The notes under the pieces are model-generated. The model was given only the letters and a program-made list of their open reading frames with translations. It was not told the DNA's origin and searched no databases. A stretch of 64,000 nt of DNA, taken from contig NC_022521.1 in assembly GCF_000591035.1 (NCBI RefSeq), positions 868,001 to 932,000 of the forward strand, written 5' to 3'. Source of the DNA: Aeropyrum camini SY1 = JCM 12091 (lineage in GTDB: Archaea > Thermoproteota > Thermoprotei_A > Sulfolobales > Acidilobaceae). Of this stretch, positions 1 to 8,331 are shown piece after piece (the first letter of the stretch is position 1; every line of letters begins with the position of its first letter). A program made the translations under genes and the position numbers.

Positions 1-28
1 TGTCCTGCCCATACCTTACCGACCCCCA

Positions 29-859
29 CTAGGGCTTGATTGCCTCTTCGAGGGCTTTAAAGTAAACTTTCGAGGCCTCTAGGCTGTAGTTCACCATAGT
101 CTCTATGTCTGCCTCCGTTAGGCTTCCCATGCCCGTCTTCTGCATTCCAACTATCCTGCCCTCCCCGTCTATAGCGGTTGCAAGCCTCACGTCGCTTACA
201 GTCTCCTCCTCGAGGCTCGGGTCCACCACAATGTAGCGGTCTATTTTTGCGGTGGTGACAGTGACTACCCTGGTTTTAACCTTTACCTTCTCTCCCTTCT
301 CCCCCTTCTTAATCACTATGTCTCCCGTCTCGCTCTCCTCATACTTGGGTAGCCTAGCCGTCATGAGTGCGGCCATGGTTGCAAGCATGCTGGCGTCGAA
401 CAGGTTGCCGTCGTGGTCAATGATGTATAGGTCGACCCATAGGACCCAGACTTTCTCGCCCGGTCTTATGACAAGGCTCTCTAGGTCGATTGCACCGACC
501 TCCCTGAGGCTCCTGTCGACAACACGGGCCAGCTCTATAGCGTTCTCGTCAGGGGGCCCTGGCTCGAACACAGGGCTGGCGAGGGGAACGAATTCTGCGT
601 GTACAGTTAGAACGCCCTGGTTCGGAGTATCCCTGAAGGGAGCACCCACGCTAGCCTTAACACCAGCTATCACCTGGGTCTTCCCAAGCTTCACCAGAGC
701 GGAGCCTTCAGCCTTCTCCACTATACCTGTCTCTATCTTAACGTTCCTCGGCGTCTTCAAATCCCTATCCTCAAGCCTCCACCCCTTCCGCAGGAGGGAG
801 AGGTACGCCTCCCTCACGATAACTGGGGCCACGGGTAGCCTGTGGGGCGTTATACTCAC
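29..859 (-). CDS. rrp42: Exosome core subunit Rrp42 (non-catalytic RNase PH-like)
   Basis: This is the structural RNase PH-type subunit that alternates with Rrp41 in the hexameric ring of the archaeal RNA exosome, a cytoplasmic 3'-5' RNA degradation and tailing machine. The 276-residue length matches archaeal Rrp42. The N-terminal RPG-like region ([22 protein letters not shown]) and the later [10 protein letters not shown] segment are typical. It starts with GTG and overlaps the stop of rrp41 by 4 bases, so translation is coupled. It is the last exosome gene in the rrp4-rrp41-rrp42 run. The 28 bases after it hold no gene. Confidence 0.95.
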   Translation of the reverse strand: MSITPHRLPVAPVIVREAYLSLLRKGWRLEDRDLKTPRNVKIETGIVEKAEGSALVKLGKTQVIAGVKASVGAPFRDTPNQGVLTVHAEFVPLASPVFEPGPPDENAIELARVVDRSLREVGAIDLESLVIRPGEKVWVLWVDLYIIDHDGNLFDASMLATMAALMTARLPKYEESETGDIVIKKGEKGEKVKVKTRVVTVTTAKIDRYIVVDPSLEEETVSDVRLATAIDGEGRIVGMQKTGMGSLTEADIETMVNYSLEASKVYFKALEEAIKP

Positions 860-1599
860 TCCTGACCACCTCCAACCTCGAGATAGGTCCTCCTAATAGC
901 CTCCTTTTCAAACTCTACAACCCTATCTATCGCCCTCAACGCCATAGAGAGCGCCGTCCTAAACTCCTCTCTCGTAAGAACGCCGTTAAGCTGTAGCAGT
1001 GTAATCTCCCCTATATCAGGCGCGGCGGCTACAGGCATATCCGCCTCCCCATACATATCCTCGAGCTCGTCAACATCAACCACAAGGACACCCTGTATCT
1101 TCCCAACTGCAACGCCACCCACGAGAGCCCTCATAGGTATGCCAGCGTCCGCCAAGGCCAGGCTGGCGGCTGTGACCGCTGCAGTCCTTGTTCCGCCATC
1201 AGCCTGGAGCACCTCGAGAAAAACGTCTATAACAGTCCTCGGGAACTCCTCTGCCAGGACAACGGGCTCTAGCGCCTCCCTAACGACCTTCGAAAGCTCT
1301 ATTTCCCTCCTGCTGGGGGCTGGGCTTTTCCTCTCGTCGGTGGAGAATGGGGCCATGTGGTATCTAACCCTGAGGGCGGCCCGGTCCGGCAGTATGTAGA
1401 ATCTTTGGTGAGGCTCCCTCGGCCCGTATACGGCCGCCAGAACCCTCGTCCTCCCGAACTCTACGAGAGCGCTTCCATCGGCGTTGTTGAGGATGCCGAC
1501 CTGCATTCTAATGGGCCTGAGGTCCTCAGGCAGCCTCCCGTCATGCCTCCTACCATCTCGAAGCAGCTCAACACCCTCGGGTACTGGGCCCGCCACCAC
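856..1599 (-). CDS. rrp41: Exosome catalytic subunit Rrp41 (RNase PH-like)
   Basis: This is the phosphorolytic subunit of the archaeal exosome. It uses inorganic phosphate to shorten RNA from the 3' end, and makes A-rich tails in reverse. The 247-residue protein has the [22 protein letters not shown] start, the FST(D)ERKSP loop that binds RNA and phosphate, and the acidic [10 protein letters not shown] segment that carries the family's catalytic aspartate. A GTG start one base after the rrp4 stop fits a tightly coupled operon. The catalytic acidic segment distinguishes it from Rrp42. Confidence 0.95.
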   Translation of the reverse strand: MVAGPVPEGVELLRDGRRHDGRLPEDLRPIRMQVGILNNADGSALVEFGRTRVLAAVYGPREPHQRFYILPDRAALRVRYHMAPFSTDERKSPAPSRREIELSKVVREALEPVVLAEEFPRTVIDVFLEVLQADGGTRTAAVTAASLALADAGIPMRALVGGVAVGKIQGVLVVDVDELEDMYGEADMPVAAAPDIGEITLLQLNGVLTREEFRTALSMALRAIDRVVEFEKEAIRRTYLEVGGGQE

Positions 1600-1600
1600 A

Positions 1601-2308
1601 CTACACCTCCCTTATCCTCCTCTCCTCCTCTATAAACTTGATAATCCTCTTAGTAAGCCCCGAGGTGTACGCCTCCTCCTCTATGATCTTTATCGCCATG
1701 ACAGCTATTGCCTCCAAGTCCTCGTTTGGGCACTCGAGATGTATTCTTCCGTTCCTCGCCACGAATATCTTACACTCTGTCTTCTCCTCGAGGGTCTTCA
1801 GCATGCTCATCTTCCTCCCAATAACACGTGGCACCTTCGCAGGTGATATCTCCACGACTTTCCCCCTTATGATCCTCCCTAGACCCTCTCCCTGAACCGT
1901 GAGCAAGGGGCTTCTAGTCTTGTCGAAAGCGACCACCTTAGCCTTAATATAGTCCCCGACCTTCAGCAGGGAGTGCATATCATCGACAGACGGGTTAAAA
2001 GGTCTGCCCAAGAAGTCCTGCGCTGAGAGCACTGCCACGTAGGGGCTGTTGATGTCGACAAACCAGTTCATAATTCCAATACCCTGTATAAGCCCTATAA
2101 CCACGTCTCCAGGCTGGGGGATGTATATCTCCTTGAGCTTTACGAAAGCCTTGCCTCCGCCATCACTCTTCTCTCTCAGCAGGCCAACAACAGTAGCCCT
2201 CTTAACCCCCTCATCGTCGATAACGTAGGGGGGCGACGCCTCAACCTCGTCCGGCAACTGCTCGCCCGGGACCACTATATGGCCGGCTAGCTGCTTCTCG
2301 CCGCTCAT
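1601..2308 (-). CDS. rrp4: Exosome RNA-binding cap subunit Rrp4
   Basis: Rrp4 sits on top of the Rrp41/Rrp42 ring and feeds RNA into the channel. The 235 residues show an N-terminal beta domain (VVPGEQLPD), an S1 RNA-binding domain at roughly 60-140 ([14 protein letters not shown]... through [10 protein letters not shown]) and a KH domain at roughly 150-220 ([19 protein letters not shown]). ATG start. It is the first gene of the exosome part of the superoperon, and its own TATA box appears about 40 bases upstream inside an inverted repeat. In many archaea an SBDS gene lies directly upstream; here there is none. Confidence 0.95.
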   Translation of the reverse strand: MSGEKQLAGHIVVPGEQLPDEVEASPPYVIDDEGVKRATVVGLLREKSDGGGKAFVKLKEIYIPQPGDVVIGLIQGIGIMNWFVDINSPYVAVLSAQDFLGRPFNPSVDDMHSLLKVGDYIKAKVVAFDKTRSPLLTVQGEGLGRIIRGKVVEISPAKVPRVIGRKMSMLKTLEEKTECKIFVARNGRIHLECPNEDLEAIAVMAIKIIEEEAYTSGLTKRIIKFIEEERRIREV

Positions 2309-2337
2309 TCCAGCACCCGATAGTGAAGCCGTTGGGT

Positions 2338-2370
2338 AGAGGCTTTTATTGGCTTACATGGAAAGCCTCT
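2338..2370 (-). promoter_or_regulatory. Putative promoter of rrp4-rrp41-rrp42 inside a 9-bp inverted repeat
   Basis: On the minus strand an AATAAAAG-type TATA element (about 2344-2351) lies 36-42 bases upstream of the rrp4 ATG. It overlaps one arm of a perfect 9-bp inverted repeat, AGAGGCTTT (2338-2346) and AAAGCCTCT (2362-2370). Position relative to the gene supports a core promoter. The inverted repeat could be an operator or a structure in an upstream transcript; that part is inference. Confidence 0.5.
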
Positions 2371-2449
2371 GGGTTAGAGACTGTTCTGCAGAATGTGGGT
2401 TAGGATCTGTGGTGGGGTGTGGGTTAGGTCATGGTTGTGGGGGCTGACT

Positions 2450-3226
2450 CTAGAGCTGCATAAGCTCGTCTCTAATGCTGTCCACAACCTCCTTAACCTG
2501 TTCTTTCGTCATCTTGATGAACATTCTGTCCTTAACAGTTATGTAGGCGAGTTCGACCTGTTCCGGCAAGGATGCTATGGCTTTCTCAGTATCCTCAACA
2601 GTCTTCCTTATTATGGCGTACAGTATCTTGAGAGTTAGCTTGATGGCCTCCTCGAGGCTCATATCACTGCGGTAGTGCTTCTCGAACATCTCGTTTGCAA
2701 CCTGTTCCCCGCTCCCAATGGCTATAGCCTTGAAGCTGAAGTACTGGCCTCCCGGGTCTGTCCTGTAGACCTTGGTAGTACCATCGGGATTTACACCGGC
2801 GAATATCAGGGCTACTCCGAAGGGCCTCACCCCGCCGTGCTGTGTGTAGGCCTGTTTCACATCTGCAACCACTTTGGCAACGAGCTCGACCGGCGGCGGC
2901 TCGCCGTATAGGAGGCGGTGCCTTACTGTGAACATTCTTGCATAGTCTATTAGTATCCTCCCGTCGCCTCCCATTCCTGCGAAAGCGACTCCTATGTGAT
3001 CGTCTATCTTATATATCTTGTCTATATCATCGATATCGACGAGAGGGCCTATGAACCTCTTTTCAGCCGCTATGACCACCCCGTCTTTAGTCTTGATGCC
3101 AAGGCTTGTCCACCCCTTCTTCACCGCCTCGAAAGCATACCTCACCTGGTACAGGTCTCCCTCGGGGGAGAAGATTGTGGCAGCCCTATCATACGCGGTC
3201 TGGTGAGGCGGCATGGGGAAAGCCAT
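2450..3226 (-). CDS. psmA: 20S proteasome alpha subunit
   Basis: This is the structural outer-ring subunit of the archaeal 20S proteasome, which gates substrate entry and docks the PAN or Cdc48 ATPases. The 258-residue protein has the N-terminal gate and signature RAATIFSPEGDLYQVRYAFE, then the GIKTKDGVVIAAEKR strand. There is no N-terminal catalytic threonine, so it is alpha, not beta. A basic C-terminal helix follows. ATG start, with a TATTAAATAG box (3283-3292 region) about 60 bases upstream. It lies in the classic exosome/proteasome superoperon. Confidence 0.96.
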   Translation of the reverse strand: MAFPMPPHQTAYDRAATIFSPEGDLYQVRYAFEAVKKGWTSLGIKTKDGVVIAAEKRFIGPLVDIDDIDKIYKIDDHIGVAFAGMGGDGRILIDYARMFTVRHRLLYGEPPPVELVAKVVADVKQAYTQHGGVRPFGVALIFAGVNPDGTTKVYRTDPGGQYFSFKAIAIGSGEQVANEMFEKHYRSDMSLEEAIKLTLKILYAIIRKTVEDTEKAIASLPEQVELAYITVKDRMFIKMTKEQVKEVVDSIRDELMQL

Positions 3227-3269
3227 TCGCAGTCCACCCTCCTAACAGTTCAAACTCCTCTCCCTAAAA

Positions 3270-3292
3270 GGCTCTTTGAGCCCTATTTAATA
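3270..3292 (-). promoter_or_regulatory. psmA promoter: TATA box with adjacent palindrome
   Basis: Reading the minus strand, a TATTAAATAG box (3283-3292) is followed directly by a palindrome with arms GGCTC and GAGCC around a 3-base centre (3270-3282). The palindrome would lie between TATA and the expected transcription start, the usual place for an archaeal repressor to block RNA polymerase. The TATA call is reasonable; operator function is inference. Confidence 0.45.
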
Positions 3293-3389
3293 CTCGACCA
3301 TAATGGGGCCGATGAGGGAGAGACCGACCACCGAAGCCTGCTGTAGCGGGCTCGTGGCGACTCTATCTCTCCACCGAGGCCCTCCAATC

Positions 3390-4025
3390 CTAACTCCTGG
3401 AGGCTTCCTGAAGTATTCTGAGCCTCTCCTCGCTAAAGTACAGCATCGCCTGGTCCCAGGGCACGCCGAGTAAGGCGGCCACTGAGGCCCCAGAGTAAGG
3501 GCTCCATAGCTCGTGAGCCCTAGCCGCATCGCTCACAAGGAACACGTGGACCCCATATGCGAAGCTCCTCCTCAAAGCCACAGCTAGAACCCTCCATGCC
3601 GATGGTGAGCCTGGATCCAGGGTTAGCGGTTTTAGCGACACCTCCAGAGCCCCCCATCCTCTCTGCGACATTATCTCCGCAGTGCCCCGGTCGGCGGCCC
3701 AGAGGTTGGATCCATCCACCCTAATCATGTGAACTCTCTTGCTGGCGGCCGCGTACCTAGCTGCTTCAAGTGTGAGAGGCTTGACAACTATGAAGTCAAC
3801 ACTTCTAAACAAACTGTCCACAGCCCTCCTTACCTCACGCCTAGTAGAGGCTTCAACGTAGCCCCGCCTGTAAACCCGTGGTGCATCCCCCGTCTCCTGG
3901 CCTGTGCACTCTCCAGCAGACTCTACGGGAACTGCAACGGCTGTAAAGCCGAGCCTCCTAGCGGCTCTGAGGACCTCCCCGCATGATCCCGTTGGGGGGT
4001 TGATCGAGGCGTCTACAAGCCCCAA
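3390..4025 (-). CDS. rnp3: RNase P protein component 3 (Rpp30)
   Basis: This is a protein subunit of archaeal ribonuclease P, which matures tRNA 5' ends; Rpp30 works as a pair with Pop5. The 211-residue TIM-barrel-like protein begins GLVDASINPP and has barrel strands such as VDFIVVKPLTLEAARYAA, HMIRVDGSN and ALEVSLKPL, with a late FLVSDAARAHELWSPY segment typical of the family. The start is TTG, and the gene is 11 bases after the COG1325 gene. Position between L15e/COG1325 and psmA is the conserved archaeal order. Confidence 0.85.
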   Translation of the reverse strand: MGLVDASINPPTGSCGEVLRAARRLGFTAVAVPVESAGECTGQETGDAPRVYRRGYVEASTRREVRRAVDSLFRSVDFIVVKPLTLEAARYAAASKRVHMIRVDGSNLWAADRGTAEIMSQRGWGALEVSLKPLTLDPGSPSAWRVLAVALRRSFAYGVHVFLVSDAARAHELWSPYSGASVAALLGVPWDQAMLYFSEERLRILQEASRS

Positions 4026-4036
4026 GACTCGAGCCC

Positions 4037-4513
4037 CTACCCCGGGTTCCCCTCACTATCGATAAGCCTTTCAAGAAGGCTTTTGTAGAAGCGGATCGCT
4101 CTTTTTCTTCCTCCCTGAAAGCCGACTGCAATCCTTATCACATCGTCACCCTCATACACCCTCACATCGCCTAGATACGCGTCCTGCTTGGAAACCCTGA
4201 GGTAGAGAACCCCGTTCTTGTCAACCCTCTCTTCAAGTGTATCCAGGAGGTATCGCCTATCGTGGACCGGCAGCCTCGACAATATACCCTCCAACACCTT
4301 CAACGCCGTCCGACCATCCCTTAGCCTTACTGTTATCACCCTAATCTGGTTGCCATAGTGCCCCTCGAAAACATCCTCAACAACCTCGAAGCCGCCGCCG
4401 GTTAGGGGGAGGATGCTGGAGAGAGCCTTCACTACCTTATCTCTATCCTCAGTGGCGTGTACAGAGACCCTGGCCTCGAGCCATGAAACACCCATCATGC
4501 CAGACACCGACAA
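4037..4513 (-). CDS. COG1325/DUF54 predicted exosome-associated RNA-binding protein
   Basis: The protein has 158 residues from the TTG start; ATG codons 5 and 6 residues in (4498 and 4495) are equally possible starts. The sequence WLEARVSVHATEDRDKVVKAL followed by RTALKVLEGILSRLP and the YLRVSKQDAYLGDVRV segment matches the archaeal COG1325 family, which has an L5-like RNA-binding fold and is linked to the exosome by genome context. No catalytic residues are visible. Its place between L15e and Rpp30 is the conserved superoperon position. Biochemical role is not established. Confidence 0.75.
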   Translation of the reverse strand: MSVSGMMGVSWLEARVSVHATEDRDKVVKALSSILPLTGGGFEVVEDVFEGHYGNQIRVITVRLRDGRTALKVLEGILSRLPVHDRRYLLDTLEERVDKNGVLYLRVSKQDAYLGDVRVYEGDDVIRIAVGFQGGRKRAIRFYKSLLERLIDSEGNPG

Positions 4514-4610
4514 TCATAGGAATCCACAGCCCCCTCCAACGCTTCCCTGTGGAGGGGGAGGAAGGGGAGCGGGGCTTGAAGAATTCTAGCCAGCGGGGGT
4601 TGGCATTTTA

Positions 4611-5288
4611 TTATTGTAGGTCGCCTTTGTGGAACCTTTCTCGAATCTCGTCAGGCTCTATTAGCCTGGCGCCCCTGCTGGCTTCATGCCTCTTCTTGAG
4701 CATCCTCTCCTTCTCCTTCTTCTTCCACTTGTAGTTGTGGGTGCCTTTGAGGCCCCTGCTCTTTCTCAGGCCCCTCATCTTCTTGCCAGCGCTAGTGAGG
4801 CCTCTGAAGGGTCTACCCTTGTGCTTGCCCGTTGCCACCCAGCTCAGCTCAGGGTCGCTCTTTATGGCTGGATGGTGGGGGTCGACGAGTATGACCTCGT
4901 ACCACTTGTATCTACCATCCTCACCCACGTAGTAACTGTTGAGTACTATGAGGTTCGGGAATTTCCTCTGGGCCCTCTCCTCAGCTATTAGCCGGAGGCT
5001 CTTGGCAGGGGCGAAGCCGTAGACTCCCATCCTCTTGGGCCTCCTGCCCTTATTTGGCCTAGGCTTCCTCCTACCCCCCTTCCTCACCCTGACCCTGACT
5101 ACAACCACCCCCTGCTTAGCCTTGTAGCCCAGAGCCCTGGCCCTATCTAGTCTAGTGGGCCTCTCCACCCTGAGTACAGCGGGCTGCCTGCGCCATTCAA
5201 GAAGCCTAGCTTTCATCAGCTCGCCGTGAAGACCATCGTAAGGCCTCTTCCACTCCTTGGCGATGTAATGGTACATGGATAGGGCCAT
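4611..5288 (-). CDS. rpl15e: 50S ribosomal protein L15e
   Basis: This is an archaeal/eukaryotic-specific large-subunit ribosomal protein. The 225 residues are very basic and show the family signatures [77 protein letters not shown] and [25 protein letters not shown]. The C-terminal extension (about 190-225) is somewhat longer than usual. ATG start; a TTTTTAAGG TATA-like element lies about 50 bases upstream on the minus strand. It heads the exosome/proteasome superoperon. Confidence 0.96.
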   Translation of the reverse strand: MALSMYHYIAKEWKRPYDGLHGELMKARLLEWRRQPAVLRVERPTRLDRARALGYKAKQGVVVVRVRVRKGGRRKPRPNKGRRPKRMGVYGFAPAKSLRLIAEERAQRKFPNLIVLNSYYVGEDGRYKWYEVILVDPHHPAIKSDPELSWVATGKHKGRPFRGLTSAGKKMRGLRKSRGLKGTHNYKWKKKEKERMLKKRHEASRGARLIEPDEIRERFHKGDLQ

Positions 5289-5428
5289 ATACTACACCCC
5301 GCAAACCCAAACCTAGAGACTCCGGCCTCTAAGCCTTAAAAACTAGTCACAGCTGCAGTAGGGTTCCAACAATACCGTTTTCAAAGCTTGGGCTTGGGGC
5401 TAGTAGTTGAGTGAGAACGGTAGCTCGG

Positions 5429-5542
5429 GCGTTGAGGACCCCGATTTTACATCATCAACGCATTTTGACAACAGACCGTACTACTAAAAATTTTTTAATA
5501 CTACAGAGCTAATAGAAGTAGCGGAAAATATGTAGTGGGGTG
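5429..5542 (+). promoter_or_regulatory. copA promoter region: inverted repeat, TATA box and ribosome binding site
   Basis: A 7-bp inverted repeat, GCGTTGA (5429-5435) and TCAACGC (5455-5461), lies upstream of a T-rich TATA box (TTTTTAATA, 5492-5500). TACTAC motifs flank the box on both sides. A purine-rich GTGGGGTG (5535-5542) sits 8 bases before the copA ATG and is a plausible ribosome binding site. The repeat may be where a copper regulator binds; no regulator gene is adjacent. Confidence 0.5.
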
Positions 5543-5550
5543 CTGTTGAA

Positions 5551-8049
5551 ATGTCGGGAGTGACGCTGGTTAAGGAGAAGCTTTCGATAAAGGGGATGCA
5601 CTGTGCCACCTGCGGTCTAACGGTGGAGAAGGCTCTGAGGAGCCTTCCAGGCGTCGTGGAGGCGTCGGCAGACCCTGTGACTGGTGAAGCGGTGATTGCA
5701 TACGAACCCGGGTCTGTAAAGCTCTCGGATGTTGTGAAGGCTGTCAGGGCTGTGGGCTATGATGTGGTCCTGGCGGAGGCTATAATAAGGGTTCCCTCGA
5801 TGAGCAGTGTCGACGATGAGAGGGTTGTCGAGGAGACGCTTCTCCGTATGAGGGGTGTGGCGGAGGCCTATGCCTCCCACACGAACAGGACTGTGGTTGT
5901 CAGGTACAACCCCCACACCACTTCTCCAGATGACGTGCTGGAGGGGCTGCGGAAGGCCGGTTACAAGGCTGAGATCGCCGAGGGTAGGAGCCTCGCCGCG
6001 CTCGAGGTGGAGGATGAGCGGCGCCTCCTGAGGGACGGTATAATTAGCATCGCCGCAAGCGTTGCATACTACATACTGCTCGCCCTGGAGAGGCTTGCCG
6101 GGGTGGAGGTTGCGGGAGCCGTTTTACCATACTACGGCGCCGTGGCCTTTGCCGCCGTCCTGCTGGGCCCCGGCAGGAGGTTCCTGGTTGGGGCGTATAG
6201 GAGCCTCAGGAACGGCACCCCCGGGATGGACGCTCTAGTCAGCCTCGGCACCCTCTCCATATACCTCTACAGCTTAGCAGCGACCCTCAACATAATAAAG
6301 GGCGAGCTCTACTATGAGGGCATCGGCCTCATAATAGGCTTTGTGCTAATCGGGAGATACATAGAGTCCAGGGTGAAGAAGGGAACTGGCAAGGCGGTCG
6401 AGAGCCTCGCAAGACTCAAGCCCCAGAAGGCCAGGGTTATGAGGGGCAGGAGAGAGGTTGAAGTTGATGTTGGAGAGGTCAAGCCTGGCGACCTCGTGGT
6501 TGTTAGGCAGGGCGAGAGAATACCGGTGGACGGCTATGTTGTGCAGGGGAGGGCGTATGTAGACGAGAGCGTATTCACTGGAGAGCCTGTTCCTGTTGAG
6601 AAGAAGCCTGGAGATCTAGTGCTGGCTGGGTCGATGGTGGCCTCAGGCTGGCTACACATATCGGCGACTAGAACCTCTGGGGACACTGCTATAGACAGGA
6701 TAGCCAGTCTGATAGCCTATAGCCAGGCGGGTAAGATGGATATACAGAGGCTGGCTGACAGAGTGTCCGGCATGTTCTTCTGGGCGGTGCTCGGCATCGC
6801 CACGTTAACATTCACAGCATGGCTAATCCTCGGGGGGCTTGAGACCGCTATAATAAGGGCTGCAAGCGTATTCCTCATATCCTGCCCATGCGCCCTAGGA
6901 CTTGCGACGCCCACCGCAAGCTCCGCTGGCGTGGGCGTCGCGGCTAGGGCTGGCATTCTGGTTAGAAACGTGGTTGCATTCGAAAGGCTTGCAAAGGCCT
7001 CTATAGTGGTGTTCGACAAGACTGGCACCCTAACGCAGGGTAGGCCGAGGGTCTCGGCTGTAGAGACTGTGGAGGGCTTTAGCGAGCGTGAGGTCCTGGA
7101 GCTGGCGGCGTCGGCTGAGAAGTGGAGTGAGCACCCGCTGGCAAGGGCTATTATAGACTCCTACGTGGAGATTGCGGGGAGGGGCCCGAGGGATCCTGAG
7201 AACGCGGAGATCTTCCCGGGGATGGGCGTCTACGCTGAGGTGGAGGGCCGCACAGTCATAGTGGGTAACAAGAGGATTATGGAGGGGTTTGAAGTAGACG
7301 TAGGGCCACTAGAGCCTATAGCTGAGAAATGGCAGTCTAGGGGCGCGACAACAGTGTTCATAGCAGTCGACGGTAAACCCGCTGGTGTGATAGCGATAAG
7401 GGATGAGCCCAGGCCTGAGGCACGAGATACTATAGCCTGGCTCAAGAAGCTCGGCTTGAAGGTTATGATGCTCACTGGCGACTCAGAGGGGACAGCCAGG
7501 GCTGTAGCGAGGGAGCTGGGGATAGATGAGTATAGGGCTGGAGTGAGCCCGGAGGGTAAGGCCGATGTTATAAGGGAGCTACAGAAGAATGGGCATGTTG
7601 TAGTTATGGTTGGCGATGGCGTCAACGACGCGCCGAGTCTCGCCAGAGCTGACGTGGGCATAGCAGTGGCGAACGCGACAGACGTTAGCGTCGAAGCAGG
7701 CGATATAGTCTTGATAAAGGGGGATCTGCGCCGTGTACCCCTGGCCATAGTGATATCGAGAAAAACCTATAACACTATAAAGTTCAACCTATTCTGGGCT
7801 TTCATATACAACGTAACACTAATACCGGTAGCCGCGGGAGCCTTCGCCTGGGCTGGAGTGGCCCTCAGGCCAGAGCTCGCGGCAGCAGCCATGGCCCTAA
7901 GCAGCATAACGGTCACAAGCATAAGCTATAGGCTGAGCAGGTGGAAACCAAGCCTTCCCGGCGACCGGGCCCCAACTGGGCAGGGGGGGCAGGTGGAGCA
8001 GCCGAAGGCGGTTCAGGAGGAGGAAGCCGTTGCCGAAACTCTAGTGTAA
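5551..8049 (+). CDS. copA: Copper-exporting P1B-type ATPase CopA
   Basis: This membrane pump drives Cu(I) out of the cytoplasm with ATP. The 832 residues contain an N-terminal heavy-metal domain with GMHCATC (Cys18, Cys21) and a second domain of the same fold at about 78-148 that has lost both cysteines. Membrane helices follow, with the CPC metal site at 445-447, the phosphorylated Asp489 in DKTGTLT, the SEHPLA histidine motif, and the GDGVNDAP hinge. Late helices carry NLFWAFIYN and MALSS, the Cu(I) transport residues of this class. A hydrophilic C-terminal tail rich in Gln and Glu follows. No copper regulator or chaperone gene is next to it. Confidence 0.96.
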   Translation: MSGVTLVKEKLSIKGMHCATCGLTVEKALRSLPGVVEASADPVTGEAVIAYEPGSVKLSDVVKAVRAVGYDVVLAEAIIRVPSMSSVDDERVVEETLLRMRGVAEAYASHTNRTVVVRYNPHTTSPDDVLEGLRKAGYKAEIAEGRSLAALEVEDERRLLRDGIISIAASVAYYILLALERLAGVEVAGAVLPYYGAVAFAAVLLGPGRRFLVGAYRSLRNGTPGMDALVSLGTLSIYLYSLAATLNIIKGELYYEGIGLIIGFVLIGRYIESRVKKGTGKAVESLARLKPQKARVMRGRREVEVDVGEVKPGDLVVVRQGERIPVDGYVVQGRAYVDESVFTGEPVPVEKKPGDLVLAGSMVASGWLHISATRTSGDTAIDRIASLIAYSQAGKMDIQRLADRVSGMFFWAVLGIATLTFTAWLILGGLETAIIRAASVFLISCPCALGLATPTASSAGVGVAARAGILVRNVVAFERLAKASIVVFDKTGTLTQGRPRVSAVETVEGFSEREVLELAASAEKWSEHPLARAIIDSYVEIAGRGPRDPENAEIFPGMGVYAEVEGRTVIVGNKRIMEGFEVDVGPLEPIAEKWQSRGATTVFIAVDGKPAGVIAIRDEPRPEARDTIAWLKKLGLKVMMLTGDSEGTARAVARELGIDEYRAGVSPEGKADVIRELQKNGHVVVMVGDGVNDAPSLARADVGIAVANATDVSVEAGDIVLIKGDLRRVPLAIVISRKTYNTIKFNLFWAFIYNVTLIPVAAGAFAWAGVALRPELAAAAMALSSITVTSISYRLSRWKPSLPGDRAPTGQGGQVEQPKAVQEEEAVAETLV

Positions 8050-8185
8050 GGCGCCAGGACCTTTAATCCTCACAAAAGAATGGCATGTTGGTAATGCTGC
8101 TTGGTAGCCTAATGTCCCAGCGGCCAGAGTCCCGATAGTGCACCGGCACCCTGTGACATGTGAAAACGTGCCTCGAGATCGAGCT

Positions 8186-8326
8186 TCAACCCTGGGTTAA
8201 CAAGGATATGACAATGGCAACGACAAGAGCGGCTATAAGAGGTAGGATTAGCGAGATAAGCCTCCCTCTAAAGCCCTCAGCAATGGTCCCTGCGTAGCGT
8301 GCATCGTGGGGTGAGGCTGCGGCCAA
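8186..8326 (-). CDS. Uncalled small single-pass membrane protein (46 aa)
   Basis: A 47-codon frame on the minus strand starts at TTG, 5 bases after the stop of the ferritin-like gene, and ends TGA. Its product begins MAAASPHDARYAGTIAEGFR, then has one strongly hydrophobic stretch of about 22 residues (from LISLILPL to VIVISLL) and a short TQG tail. The charge pattern (Arg20 and Arg22 just before the helix, none after) suggests the N-terminus faces the cytoplasm. I do not recognise a family. It would be co-transcribed with the ferritin-like gene. TTG starts are common in this genome, which supports the call. It could be a membrane anchor or regulator; function unknown. Confidence 0.55.
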   Translation of the reverse strand: MAAASPHDARYAGTIAEGFRGRLISLILPLIAALVVAIVISLLTQG

Positions 8327-8331
8327 GTAGG

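Noticed and set aside
252-896. 214-residue open frame antisense to rrp42
   Set aside because: Its composition is serine/proline/leucine-rich, typical of a shadow of a GC-rich gene, and rrp42 on the other strand is certain.
5440-5462. TGATGATG on the minus strand near copA, as in a C/D box small RNA
   Set aside because: There is no D box (CTGA) at a suitable distance, and the sequence is better explained as the arm of an inverted repeat.
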